Assembly: GCA_016929775.1 (NCBI GenBank)
Contig: JAFGIE010000070.1
Coordinates: 1-16,002, forward strand
Direction of reading: 5' to 3'
DNA length: 16,002 nucleotides
From: Anaerolineae bacterium
GTDB lineage: Bacteria > Chloroflexota > Anaerolineae > JAFGEY01
In this document: positions 1 to 7,506 of the stretch, piece after piece
Numbering within the stretch: the stretch's first letter is position 1
Layout: each line of letters starts with the position of its first letter
Notes under the pieces: model-generated
What the model saw: the letters and a program-made list of their open reading frames with translations, nothing else
What the model was told of the DNA's origin: nothing
Databases searched by the model: none
Made by a program: the position numbers and the translations under genes

Positions 1-14
1 CTACGCGGGTAGGT

Positions 15-42
15 TTGCGCGGCGGGACAGTTATGCTATACT
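15..42 (+). promoter_or_regulatory. Probable sigma-70 promoter for the Trm112-like/GNAT pair
   Basis: TATACT at 37-42 is preceded by TGC, which makes an extended -10. A weak -35, TTGCGC at 15-20, lies 16 bases upstream. The first gene starts about 30 bases downstream. Read by eye only; no transcript data. Confidence 0.5.
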
Positions 43-79
43 CGAACCGACGTGACCCGTCAGAAAGCGAGGCGTGACC

Positions 80-286
80 GTGTCATTGCTCGATATCCTG
101 CGATGCCCGGCATGTGCCGGAGGCAAAGGCGACGATCCCGGGCGGCTGGATCTGGTCGCGGACCGGTGGTACGTGTGCCGCGATTGCGACCGCAAGTATC
201 CGATCCGGGACGGGATCCCGGTGCTCCTGATCGCCGAAGGCGACAAGTACCGCGCTATCCCGGTGAGTCAGCTGCCTACCGGCTAG
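80..286 (+). CDS. Trm112-like small zinc-binding protein
   Basis: A 68-residue protein with two CxxC pairs (C9/C12 in LLDILRCPAC and C33/C36 in YVCRDC), followed by the YPIRDGIPVLL signature typical of the Trm112/YcaR family (UPF0434). Trm112-type proteins are small zinc folds; in eukaryotes and archaea they activate methyltransferases, and the role of the bacterial stand-alone forms is poorly defined. I chose GTG at 80 because a GAGG at 69-72 sits 7 bases before it. The in-frame GTG at 74 would have only one base of spacing but remains possible. The acetyltransferase gene begins 19 bases after the stop, so the two are probably cotranscribed. Family assignment is firm; the partner protein is unknown. 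Confidence 0.85.
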   Translation: MSLLDILRCPACAGGKGDDPGRLDLVADRWYVCRDCDRKYPIRDGIPVLLIAEGDKYRAIPVSQLPTG

Positions 287-305
287 CACGCGGAGGACGT
301 TTGGT

Positions 306-923
306 GTGAGAGCTCCGGACGTACGTCTTGAGGGAAGGCGCGTCACCATCCGCCCGCTGACGCGCACTGACCTGCATACCATGTCCAAGTGGCCTGCGTT
401 CGAGGACCCGCTCGACCGGTTGTTCGACTGGCCCAAGCGCTCGCAGGCCTCGGACGATCTGTGGTTCTACCAGCTGGTGCACGACAGGTCACGCGTCTAC
501 TATGCCGTGGACGCAAAGGATGCGCAGCTGATCGGTCGCATCTCGCTCCGCGATATCTCGGGGAAAGAGTCGGCGCGCCTGGGCATCGGCTTCGGTCCCC
601 AGTACGTCGGTCATGGATATGGCACCGAGGCTCTGCAGGTGTTCTTGCGGCACTTTTTCCTCGACCTGGGGTTCGAGCGCATGGTGCTGGATGTCGCAGC
701 GGTGAACGTGCGCGCGGTGCGTTGTTACGAACGCTGTGGGTTCCGTCGCGTGGGAACACACCACCAGTACGCCGGCGGCGACGAAGACCTGCGCTTCCTG
801 AGCAAACCAGCATACACGCACCTGCGTCCCTTCTTCCAGCGTGACCGGTACCGGAATCTCGTGTTGGCCTATGACATGGAGCTCACGCGGGAGGAGTGGA
901 TGGCGGCGCAGGAGACCGCGTGA
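306..923 (+). CDS. GNAT N-acetyltransferase, RimJ/RimL type
   Basis: A 205-residue protein of the GNAT fold, expected to transfer an acetyl group from acetyl-CoA to an amine. The N-terminus (VRLEGRRVTIRPLTRTDL) is the usual first strand of RimJ/RimL-type enzymes. The acetyl-CoA pyrophosphate loop is visible as QYVGHGYGTEAL (about residues 99-110). The motif B region follows as LDVAAVNVRAVRCYERCGFRRVG. The last 50 residues or so (ending EEWMAAQETA) extend past the core fold. The GTG start is supported by GGAGG at 292-296 with 9 bases of spacing. It probably shares a transcript with the Trm112-like gene upstream. The substrate cannot be told from sequence; ribosomal-protein or small-molecule acetylation are both possible. 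Confidence 0.88.
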   Translation: MRAPDVRLEGRRVTIRPLTRTDLHTMSKWPAFEDPLDRLFDWPKRSQASDDLWFYQLVHDRSRVYYAVDAKDAQLIGRISLRDISGKESARLGIGFGPQYVGHGYGTEALQVFLRHFFLDLGFERMVLDVAAVNVRAVRCYERCGFRRVGTHHQYAGGDEDLRFLSKPAYTHLRPFFQRDRYRNLVLAYDMELTREEWMAAQETA

Positions 924-1014
924 GCGCAGCGCTGTGTGATACACTGCCACCTCGCCGCCGAGAGGAGCCGCAGGACACGTCCCGGGACCGGCAGACTGCC
1001 GCGCGGAGGTCTGT

Positions 1015-2019
1015 ATGCCCGTGAACGGTGGCGCGCTGTCCGGGGTAGCGATCCCGTTTCTCACGATCCTGTTCCTGCTGCTCCTGGGCGCCGCACTGCG
1101 TCGCTGGGGGCTGGTTACGCTGGACGGCGCGCGCCAGATGACGCGCCTGGTGCTGAACGTCACCCTGCCCCCGTTGATCCTGATCACGCTCGCGACCGAG
1201 ATCACGCCGGCGGAGCTGGCGCGTGCGCCCCTGCTCGTCGTCATGGGCATCGTTGGGCCGCTGACCGGCTACCTGGTCGCGGCGGTCGTGGGCCGCATGC
1301 CCGCGCTCCCTGGATCCGTCCCGGCACTGACGCCCTCGCGCGCGGCGACGCTGCAGGCGGGCATCGCCATGCTCAACACCACCTTTATCGGCTACCCGGT
1401 GTGCAAAGCCCTGCTCGGGGATCGCGGGCTGCTCTATGCCGTGTTCTACGATGCGGGGTTCACGCTGGTGATGAGCACGCTCAGCATCTGGCTGATGAGC
1501 TGGCGCAGCCGACCGGATGGGCATGCGCTCACCGGCAGCCTGCGCGAGCTGGTGCGCAGCCCGATGCTGTGGTCCGTGGTGCTGGGGGCGGTGTGGGGGG
1601 CAGCTGGGTGGCCCATGCCCGACTGGTTCCGCGTGCCACTCTCTACGCTGGGGCAGGCGACGACGCCGCTCGCGCTGCTCAGCGTGGGCATGCTGGTCCG
1701 AAGCGAGGCGTGCCGTACGCCCTTGAGTGCGCGCCCGCCCGGGGAACGCTGGCACCTTGGCGCGCTGGTGGTCGCGCGCCTTCTGATCACGCCGCTCTTG
1801 ATCTGGGGGCTGGTGGTCCTGCTCCGCGTGGACCGCGACGCCGCCGCCGTGATCGTGCTGCAGACGGCGATGCCGGCGGCAGTGGTCACGACGGCGTACG
1901 CCGAGCAGTACGGCGGAGACAGCGCCTTTGCCGCCGCGGGCGTGATCGCGACGACCTTTGCCTCGCTCCTCACCCTGCCCGCGTGGGCTCTCGTCCTGCT
2001 GGGCGGCGCCGTGGGTTAG
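1015..2019 (+). CDS. AEC-family (auxin efflux carrier-like) permease
   Basis: A 334-residue, very hydrophobic protein with about ten predicted membrane segments, arranged as two five-helix halves separated by a polar stretch around residues 160-180. The opening (IPFLTILFLLLLGAALRRWG), the LNVTLPPLIL segment and the late QTAMPAAVVTTAYAEQYGGD segment are characteristic of the membrane transport protein family PF03547. Bacterial members export or import small organic anions such as malate; the substrate here is unknown. GGAGG lies 5 bases before the ATG. The gap to the upstream acetyltransferase is 91 bases, so cotranscription is possible but not shown. The stop codon overlaps the miaB stop codon on the other strand. 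Confidence 0.88.
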   Translation: MPVNGGALSGVAIPFLTILFLLLLGAALRRWGLVTLDGARQMTRLVLNVTLPPLILITLATEITPAELARAPLLVVMGIVGPLTGYLVAAVVGRMPALPGSVPALTPSRAATLQAGIAMLNTTFIGYPVCKALLGDRGLLYAVFYDAGFTLVMSTLSIWLMSWRSRPDGHALTGSLRELVRSPMLWSVVLGAVWGAAGWPMPDWFRVPLSTLGQATTPLALLSVGMLVRSEACRTPLSARPPGERWHLGALVVARLLITPLLIWGLVVLLRVDRDAAAVIVLQTAMPAAVVTTAYAEQYGGDSAFAAAGVIATTFASLLTLPAWALVLLGGAVG

Positions 2020-3344
2020 GAGGTGTCTGCTGCGCCCGGCTCGACCTCGCCGATCATGGACCACGGACCGGTCCACGTGATGCGCACGTGCGCGCGCTTG
2101 CCGCGCCAGTCACAAGAGTCCTCAAAGTAGACCAGCTTGTTGGTCACCGTCCGCCCCTGCCAGCGTCCCTTGCGCATGCCCTCGACCAGTACCTCGACGC
2201 ACGCGCCGAGCAGCTGCGCGTTGATCTCGCCCACGATGCGCGCCTGTAGCTCGTCGATTGCCTGCCGGCGCCGGTGCTTCTCCTCGGTCGGTATGTCGTC
2301 GGCGAGGAGCGCGGCAGCCGTGCCGGGCCTTTCCGAGTAGGCTGCTACGTGCACGGCGTCAAAGCGCAGCTCCTCGAGCAGACGGTAGGTAGCCTGGTAC
2401 TGCGCCTCGGTCTCGCCCGGAAAGCCGACGATCACGTCGGTCGCGATGCTGCACCCGGGCACACGGGCGCGGATGCGCGCGATCAGGTCGCGGTACGCGT
2501 CCACCGTGTACCCCCGTCCCATGCGGTGTAGCACGTCGTCGTCTCCCGCCTGGACAGGCAGCTCAAAGTGCGGGCAGACGCGGGGCAGCGAGGCCACAGC
2601 CTCGATCGCGTCGGGGCGCAGGTCGGCGGGGTGCGAGGTCAAGAACCGGATCCGGTACAGCCCCTCGACCTCGTGCACGGCGCGGAGCAGGTCCGCCAGA
2701 CTGGGCGGGCGATCCTGACCGGGCAGGGGCTCCAGGTCGTGCCCGTACGAGTCGACGTTCTGTCCCAGCAGCGTGACCTCGCGCACGCCCCGCGCCGCGA
2801 AAGCCCAGATCTCGTCGAGCACCTCGTCGACGGGACGGCTGCGCTCTGGCCCACGCCGCAGGCGCACGATGCAGTAGGTGCAGCGATGGTCACAGCCATA
2901 GCTGATCGGCACGTGCATCGAGACAGGCAGGGCCTCGCCGCTCAGCACATCGCCTGTGGGCGCCGCCGCGGCAGGGGCGCCCACGTGGGGGAGCAGGTCG
3001 TGATCGCAGAGGTAGTGCACGAGGCCCATGTAGTCAGAGGGACGCAAGAAGAGATCGACGTAGGGATATTCCTCGCGCAGGGCTGAAGGGTCGCCGACAA
3101 AGCAGCCGACGACGGCGAGCAACGCGTCGGGATGGCGGCGCCGCCATCCCTTGAGCGAGGTCAGCCTGCCCACGCACTTGTCCTCGGCGTGCTGCCGGAC
3201 CACGCACGTGTTGAGGATCACCAAGTCAGCGTCGCGGGCGCGCGTCGCCTCGCGGAACCCGAGCCGGCGTAGCTCCTCGCCCAGGCGCCAGGAATCGGCA
3301 AAGTTCATCTGGCAGCCGATGGTCCAGATGGTATAGTGCTCCAT
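2016..3344 (-). CDS. miaB: tRNA-2-methylthio-N6-dimethylallyladenosine synthase MiaB
   Basis: A 442-residue methylthiotransferase that adds a methylthio group to i6A37 in tRNA. Three domains are visible. The N-terminal UPF0004 domain has the MiaB signature TIGCQMNFADS and auxiliary-cluster cysteines C11, C47 and C81. The radical-SAM core has C151, C155 and C158 in YGCDHRCTYC. A C-terminal TRAM domain carries VEVLVEG and GRTVTNKLV. GCQMN with a following DS favours MiaB over RimO or MtaB. A GTG at 3350 is in frame, but it lies only 3 bases from the GGAG (3354-3357), whereas ATG at 3344 has 9 bases, so ATG is preferred. The gene has its own promoter just upstream. Its stop overlaps the AEC permease stop by four bases. 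Confidence 0.93.
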   Translation of the reverse strand: MEHYTIWTIGCQMNFADSWRLGEELRRLGFREATRARDADLVILNTCVVRQHAEDKCVGRLTSLKGWRRRHPDALLAVVGCFVGDPSALREEYPYVDLFLRPSDYMGLVHYLCDHDLLPHVGAPAAAAPTGDVLSGEALPVSMHVPISYGCDHRCTYCIVRLRRGPERSRPVDEVLDEIWAFAARGVREVTLLGQNVDSYGHDLEPLPGQDRPPSLADLLRAVHEVEGLYRIRFLTSHPADLRPDAIEAVASLPRVCPHFELPVQAGDDDVLHRMGRGYTVDAYRDLIARIRARVPGCSIATDVIVGFPGETEAQYQATYRLLEELRFDAVHVAAYSERPGTAAALLADDIPTEEKHRRRQAIDELQARIVGEINAQLLGACVEVLVEGMRKGRWQGRTVTNKLVYFEDSCDWRGKRAHVRITWTGPWSMIGEVEPGAADTS

Positions 3345-3367
3345 GTTCACGTTCTCCAGAGGGCGCG

Positions 3368-3396
3368 AGTATAACCCGATCGAGGGGCAGTGTCAA
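3368..3396 (-). promoter_or_regulatory. Strong sigma-70-type promoter for miaB
   Basis: On the minus strand, TTGACA (3396-3391) and TATACT (3373-3368) are separated by exactly 17 bases, close to the bacterial consensus. The predicted RNA start is near 3361, giving a leader of under 20 bases before the miaB ATG. This makes miaB independently transcribed although it lies only 55 bases after the TPR gene. Confidence 0.75.
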
Positions 3397-3399
3397 ACG

Positions 3400-4842
3400 T
3401 CACAGCTGCTCCAATGCCCGGCGCGCCCGATCGCCGAACGTCCCGTTCCAGTCCAGGTCGAGCGCTTGCTGGTAGGCGCCGCGCGCCAGGTCGACCTGTC
3501 CCAGCGCGCGATAGACCTCGCCCAACCGGTAGTGCAGGCGTGCGTGCTCTGGAGCGAGCGCGCGTGCGCGCAGCAGCGGTTCGACGGCGGCGCCTGACTG
3601 GCCCCCCAGGTGATACGCCCAGCCCAGGGTCTCCAGGGCCTCGGCGCTGCGAGGGGCGAGTTCGACCGCGACCTGGGCGACGGCGACGCCGCGCACGCCG
3701 GGGTCGACGTTCGCGTCGACGTAAAAGTGGGCGAGGAGCAGGTGAAAACGGGCGTCGTCCGGCGCGCGGTCCACCGCGGCGTGCAGCCACCGCTCGGCGA
3801 GGGCATAGTTGACGGGATCGTCGCGCAGGTAGGCGTCGGCGACGGCGGCACAGATCGCTGGGTCGGCTGGATCGAGGTCGTGTGCGTGCTCGAGGGTCGC
3901 CCGCCCTGCCACCACCGGACCGGCGCGCAGGTAGTGCATGCCCAGGAAATAGCTGGAGAGCGGGTAGTCAGGTTCGAGCGCGATCGCGCGGAGGAGATGC
4001 TCCAACGCCAGTCCGTGCTCGCCCAGGACGCTGAGCACGTGCCCCAAGTAGGCATGCCCGTCGACATAGTCGGGCGCCAGATCGACGGCGCGTTGTAGGT
4101 GCCGCCGGGCGAGCGTGAGCTCACCGCGGCGCAGCAGTGCGCCGCCGAGCTTGGCCTGACCCAACGCCGGCTGATCGCCCTCCGCCAAGGCGGTCAGCGC
4201 CTCGACGATCTGCGCCGCCTCGTCCGCCAGGGCCTCGTCGGGACCCCTTGCCGCGGCGCTCAGGTGCTCGAGGGCGCAGGGCGCCTCCTGCGCCACGCAG
4301 AGCATGCCTAGGCGATCGTGCGTTCGTTGGGCGCGCGCATCGTCGGTCTCCACTTCCAGCGCGCGTGCATAGGCAGCGCGCGCCGCATCGGGGGCGCCCA
4401 GTGCCTGGCGCGCCTCCGCCAGCAGCAGCCACAGGTCAGCCCGCTCGGAGGCGCCGCGCAGGAGGCGTTCGGTGACCTGCGCGGCGAGCGCCGGCGCGCC
4501 GTCCGCCGCGTACAGGCGCGCGATCGTCTCCTGCGCGGGCGCGCACAGCCCACCCAGGCGGATCGCGTCCAGGGCTGCCGCCCAGGCATCCTCGATCCGC
4601 CCCTGGCGTAGGTAGACATCTGCCTGCCGCAAGCGGGGCGCGGGACAGCCGGGGCAGCGCGTCGCGGCGCGGGCGTAGGCGTCGAGCGCAGCGCTGTAGC
4701 GTTGCTGCGCCGTCCACCCGTCGCCCTCTTGGATCGCCGTGCGGACGTGCGTATCGAACGGCAGGAGCCCCAACGCGAGCGCGCTGAGGGCGAGGAGGGC
4801 GATCCGGGCCCATGCGCGCGCGTGTGCGGTTCGCGTGACCAT
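3400..4842 (-). CDS. Membrane-anchored tetratricopeptide repeat protein
   Basis: A 480-residue protein built almost entirely of TPR units. Clear repeats carry the W/L-G-Y/A-P pattern, for example AYLGHVLSVLGEHGLALEHL, LGWAYHLGGQSGAAVEPLL and YRLGEVYRALGQVDLARGAY, with at least eight units up to the C-terminus. TPRs form helical scaffolds for protein binding. Residues 13-29 (RIALLALSALALGLLPF) form one hydrophobic segment after a basic N-terminus, so the bulk is probably extracytoplasmic and either anchored or secreted. A CxxC (C62/C65) follows soon after. I place the start at ATG 4842; an in-frame ATG at 4884 lies inside the -10 hexamer of the promoter and cannot be translated from it. The binding partner is unknown, and neighbouring genes give no clue. 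Confidence 0.82.
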   Translation of the reverse strand: MVTRTAHARAWARIALLALSALALGLLPFDTHVRTAIQEGDGWTAQQRYSAALDAYARAATRCPGCPAPRLRQADVYLRQGRIEDAWAAALDAIRLGGLCAPAQETIARLYAADGAPALAAQVTERLLRGASERADLWLLLAEARQALGAPDAARAAYARALEVETDDARAQRTHDRLGMLCVAQEAPCALEHLSAAARGPDEALADEAAQIVEALTALAEGDQPALGQAKLGGALLRRGELTLARRHLQRAVDLAPDYVDGHAYLGHVLSVLGEHGLALEHLLRAIALEPDYPLSSYFLGMHYLRAGPVVAGRATLEHAHDLDPADPAICAAVADAYLRDDPVNYALAERWLHAAVDRAPDDARFHLLLAHFYVDANVDPGVRGVAVAQVAVELAPRSAEALETLGWAYHLGGQSGAAVEPLLRARALAPEHARLHYRLGEVYRALGQVDLARGAYQQALDLDWNGTFGDRARRALEQL

Positions 4843-4882
4843 CGCTGTGCTGCACCCTTTCACGTGGAGTGGGGACGCGGGC

Positions 4883-4912
4883 ATTATAGCATGGGCGTGG
4901 ACGTTGCCCCAA
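4883..4912 (-). promoter_or_regulatory. Probable promoter for the TPR gene
   Basis: On the minus strand, a perfect -10, TATAAT (4888-4883), lies 18 bases from TTGGGG (4912-4907). The hexamer is followed by G and so creates an ATG that is not a start. Its -35 overlaps the -35 of the divergent Nif3-like gene. Confidence 0.6.
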
Positions 4913-4931
4913 ACCGAAAGCGGTGTACAAT
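4904..4931 (+). promoter_or_regulatory. Probable promoter for the Nif3-like gene
   Basis: TACAAT at 4926-4931 lies 16 bases after TTGCCC at 4904-4909. The predicted RNA start is near 4938, about 20 bases before the ATG at 4959 and just upstream of a strong AAGGAGGG ribosome binding site (4947-4954). The -35 shares three bases with that of the divergent TPR promoter. Confidence 0.55.
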
Positions 4932-4958
4932 GTCCTTACCCCAACCAAGGAGGGAGCG

Positions 4959-5753
4959 ATGAACGCAAACGACATCCGTGAGCATCTGCTGGCGCGCGCG
5001 CCATGGGTCGATCGCGAGCGGACGGTGGACACGATCAAGGCGGGCGACGCGACGCAGCCGGTGGGCACCGTCGGCGTGGGCTGGGTGGCGAGCATCGAGA
5101 ACCTGCGTGCGGCGCACAAGCTGGGCTGTGAGCTGTTCATCACTCACGAGCCGACCTTCTGGCAACACGCAGCGCCAGAGGCGCGGCGTGACTTTGCCCC
5201 CGCCATCGCCAAACAGCGCTTCCTGGAGGAGACGGGCATGGTCGTGCTGCGCGTGCACGACATCTGGGACCGTTGGCCCGAGGTCGGGATCCGCGACGCC
5301 TGGGCGCGTGGGCTGGGCCTCGACGAGCTGGTTGCGGGCTCGGAAAGCCGCCTATGGGGTGTGTACGCGATCCCCAAGGCGACGCTCGCTGCCTTTGCGC
5401 AGCGCGTCGCCGACCGGGTAGCAGTCCTGGGGCAGGATGGCGTGCAGGCGATGGGCGATCCCGAGATGCGGGTCTCGCGCCCGGCGCTGGGCGTGGGTTG
5501 CATCGGGCCCGACAGCGACGCGATCGCCGCCGGCGCCGACGTCATGATCGTGTGCTACGATGGTGCGTCCTACTGGCAGACGCGGCAGCGCTTTGCCGAG
5601 CTGGACCTGGGCGTGATCGCCGTCGAGCATGGGACGAGCGAGATGTGGGGGATCGAGGGCCTGGCGGAGTACCTGCGCGAGACCTTTCCGCCGCTAAAAG
5701 TGCACTATCTCGCCCTACACCCCCGACCGTGGACCGTGATGGCGAGACAGTAA
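4959..5753 (+). CDS. Nif3-like dinuclear metal centre protein
   Basis: A 264-residue protein of the Nif3/YbgI family (PF01784), which forms toroidal hexamers with a two-metal site; automated labels such as GTP cyclohydrolase 1 type 2 homologue rest on weak evidence. Candidate metal ligands are H63 and E64 in FITHEPTFW, H100 and D101 in RVHDIWD, and H224 and E228 in VEHGTSEMWGIEGL. The last of these is the classic C-terminal signature. The start is ATG 4959, four bases after AAGGAGGG. An upstream in-frame GTG at 4923 overlaps the promoter -10 and is rejected. There is no PII-like insert, so this is the short form of the family. The 3' end overlaps the extended frame of the deacetylase-like gene by 39 bases. 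Confidence 0.85.
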   Translation: MNANDIREHLLARAPWVDRERTVDTIKAGDATQPVGTVGVGWVASIENLRAAHKLGCELFITHEPTFWQHAAPEARRDFAPAIAKQRFLEETGMVVLRVHDIWDRWPEVGIRDAWARGLGLDELVAGSESRLWGVYAIPKATLAAFAQRVADRVAVLGQDGVQAMGDPEMRVSRPALGVGCIGPDSDAIAAGADVMIVCYDGASYWQTRQRFAELDLGVIAVEHGTSEMWGIEGLAEYLRETFPPLKVHYLALHPRPWTVMARQ

Positions 5754-6623
5754 TGCGTGCATGTCCTGCAAGGTCACCGGCAGGACCTCTTGCGCGCGCG
5801 CCAGCTGGTCCAGGTGGTCGAGCACCTGCGCCAGGGTGACGCTGTTGTGGTCCTCGGGATCGTCATAGAGGAAGGTGTTGTGCGTAAAGAGGCACAGCGC
5901 GCGGATCGGCGGCGCGCCGCTGCTTTCCGCGACTGTGTCGAGGCGCTGCAGGTGCCGCGCGATGATCGGCTGGTGCCACGCCGCAAAGGACCCACTCTCG
6001 ATGCGCAGCTCTTAGGGAAAGCCGTTCGGGCGGCGCCGCGCGGGGTCGGTCGTGACCGGCACCTCTAGAAAGGGCAGGTTGCCCGCACGCAGCCGGTCTG
6101 TGGGATCGACATAGTGGGGATCGGGCGGCGCGCCCACCCACTCTGCCGCGTACTGCGGCGAGCATCGCCCTGGGTCGGACACAGATCCCTGCCGGAAGCC
6201 GAGGTGGTAGAGCAGGGGGTAGGTCGCGTCGCTGGCGGAAAAGTTGCCGGGGCGGAAGGAGCGCGGGCGGGCGCCGGTCGCCTGTGCCAACGGGTCCGCG
6301 GCGCTGTCCAGGATCTCGCGCTGCCCGCCGGGGTCGTACTCGCCCAAGTAGCGCTCGTAGCGCCCGTCGCCCAGACTCTGCGGGTGGACGTGCAGTCCCA
6401 GCTCGACGCCGCGCGCCGCCAGGCCCTCCAGCAGGGCGGCGTGCCGGGCAGCGCACTCGGGGGTGAGAAAAAGCGTCGGCGGGCAGCCGTGGGCGAGCAG
6501 CGCCTCGCAGTAACCGCGGATGGCGCGCTCGCTCAGCTCCCATGAGACCGGTCCGCCGGGCGGAGACTCGGCGGCGATCCGCTCGCAGTCCATGGTGAAA
6601 GCGACGTACAGCGGTGCTCCCAT
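5715..6623 (-). pseudogene. Polysaccharide-deacetylase-like gene with in-frame stop
   Basis: The first 203 codons (6623-6012 including the TAA) encode a NodB-type fold. They show FTMDCE with D12 as the likely metal or catalytic aspartate, a GLHVHPQS metal-binding region (H78, H80), and SFRPGNFSAS (R124) as motif 3. A TAA at 6012-6014 then interrupts the gene right after NGFP. The same frame continues for 98 sense codons to TAG at 5715-5717 and reads as normal protein: ELRIESGSFAAWHQPIIA, then CLFTHNTFLYDD and ARAQEVLPVTLQDMHALL. The latter matches the usual C-terminal end of the family. A one-base change (for example from CAA or AAA) would explain it. It could be a recent nonsense mutation, a sequencing error, or a shortened working protein. 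Start ATG has GAGGG about 7 bases upstream, and the gene lies 10 bases after the metallopeptidase gene. Confidence 0.75.
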
Positions 6624-6633
6624 CTGTGTGCCC

Positions 6634-7128
6634 TCACTCCTCTAGCGGCTCGAGCCCCAGGGCCATCAGGTAGCCGCGTGCGCGCTCGGCGCGGGGGTAG
6701 CGGTTCACGAGCGCCCAGAAGGTCGCGCCGTGATGGGGTTCCTGCAGATGCGCCAGCTCGTGGACGATCACATAGTCGCGTACAAAAGCCGGCATCTCGG
6801 CGACGCGATGTGAGATGCGGATCGTGCCCCGGTCGGTGGTGCAGCTCCCGTAGCGCTTGCCCTGGTTCGTCACCCAGCGGATCGACCTCCATTCGAGCGC
6901 GCCGTCAAAGCAGGCGCGGTTGAGCGCCTGGGCCCGGCGTTCGAGCGCGGCGTCGTCCAGCTTGGCCTTGGCGGCGCGGCGCTCAAGCTTGGCCTTGAGC
7001 TGCTCGATCATGGGCGCCAGCTCGGCGTCGCTGAGGTGTGCGGGCGCGCGCACCTGGATCACGCCGTCCACGACGCGGGCGCTGAGGGTCTTGACGCGGC
7101 GCTGACTGCGGATCACCTCGACCTTCAC
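6634..7128 (-). CDS. YgjP-type (M48-like) zinc metallopeptidase
   Basis: A 164-residue protein of the YgjP/DUF45 family (PF01863), an SprT-like zinc metallopeptidase fold. The catalytic motif HELAH is at residues 123-127 and a third ligand candidate, H133, lies in EPHHGATFW. The preceding family signature KRYGSCTTDRGTIRISHR is intact. A charged helical region with AKLERRAAKAKLDDAALERR occupies residues 45-70. I chose GTG 7128 because AGGAGA (7139-7134) sits exactly 5 bases before it and VKVEVIRS matches a typical family N-terminus. An ATG at 7167 lies within the promoter -10, and longer versions reaching 7470 run through unrelated sequence. It heads an operon with the deacetylase-like gene. 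Cellular role is not established for this family. Confidence 0.85.
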   Translation of the reverse strand: MKVEVIRSQRRVKTLSARVVDGVIQVRAPAHLSDAELAPMIEQLKAKLERRAAKAKLDDAALERRAQALNRACFDGALEWRSIRWVTNQGKRYGSCTTDRGTIRISHRVAEMPAFVRDYVIVHELAHLQEPHHGATFWALVNRYPRAERARGYLMALGLEPLEE

Positions 7129-7165
7129 GCGCTTCTCCTGAGGTAGGTTTGTCCTCGCGCACGCC

Positions 7166-7193
7166 ATGGTACACGATTCCTCGGCGAGGTCAA
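7166..7193 (-). promoter_or_regulatory. Probable promoter for the metallopeptidase operon
   Basis: On the minus strand, TTGACC (7193-7188) and TACCAT (7171-7166) are 16 bases apart, about 35 bases before the GTG start. The -10 ends in AT followed by G and so creates a misleading ATG. Confidence 0.5.
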
Positions 7194-7271
7194 GCGGGGC
7201 GGGCGCAATACGGGCGGCGATCGCCTGGTCTCCGCGCGCCAGCGTGCCGACCAAGAAGGGAGCGCCCCTTG

Positions 7272-7505
7272 CTATGCGCCAGTGTAGGTGAATGCCGCCC
7301 AGTGGAAGGGGTGAGCAAAGTCCCGCTCCTCCGGGCGTCGGGTCCAGCGGTGCAGGTAGTGCCTGCGGTAGTGGTCGAGGGCGCGCGCAGAAGCGGCGTC
7401 GCCACCCGGCTCTCGCACAAGGGCTTCCAGATAGGCGTTCTTTTCGCCGTTGGTCGTGTCGCGCACCCATCGTTCAGCCTGGCGCAGCGCCAGGGGGACG
7501 CGGGC
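7272..7505 (-). pseudogene. C-terminal remnant of a CHAT-domain protein
   Basis: This frame encodes about 77 residues and then a TAG. It matches the end of a CHAT domain (caspase-HetF-associated, a clan CD peptidase-like fold). VPLALRQAERWVRDTT is the usual LxxAQxWLRD helix, and FAHPFHWAAFTYTGA is the usual closing HPYYWAAFxLxG motif. The catalytic His and Cys would lie upstream and are missing. There is no start codon or ribosome binding site at its head; the homology begins directly after the activase stop codon, and the frame upstream reads as activase shadow. I read it as the residue of a larger gene cut off by a deletion or by arrival of the glycyl-radical genes. Family recognition is from memory of the motif, without a database search. 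Confidence 0.7.
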
Positions 7506-7506
7506 C

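Noticed and set aside
924..1014. GTGTGATACAC as a promoter of the AEC gene
   Set aside because: It is a short inverted repeat with a poor -10 match and no clear -35; not strong enough to list as a promoter.
883..2076. Long minus-strand frame of 397 codons opposite the AEC permease
   Set aside because: The product is arginine-, histidine- and glutamine-rich without any domain, as expected for the shadow of a GC-rich gene; the plus-strand frame has clear transporter helices.
7129..7470. Longer version of the metallopeptidase starting at 7470
   Set aside because: The added residues are low-complexity Pro/Arg/Ala sequence that runs across the promoter and opposite the CHAT remnant; the GTG at 7128 has an ideal ribosome binding site.
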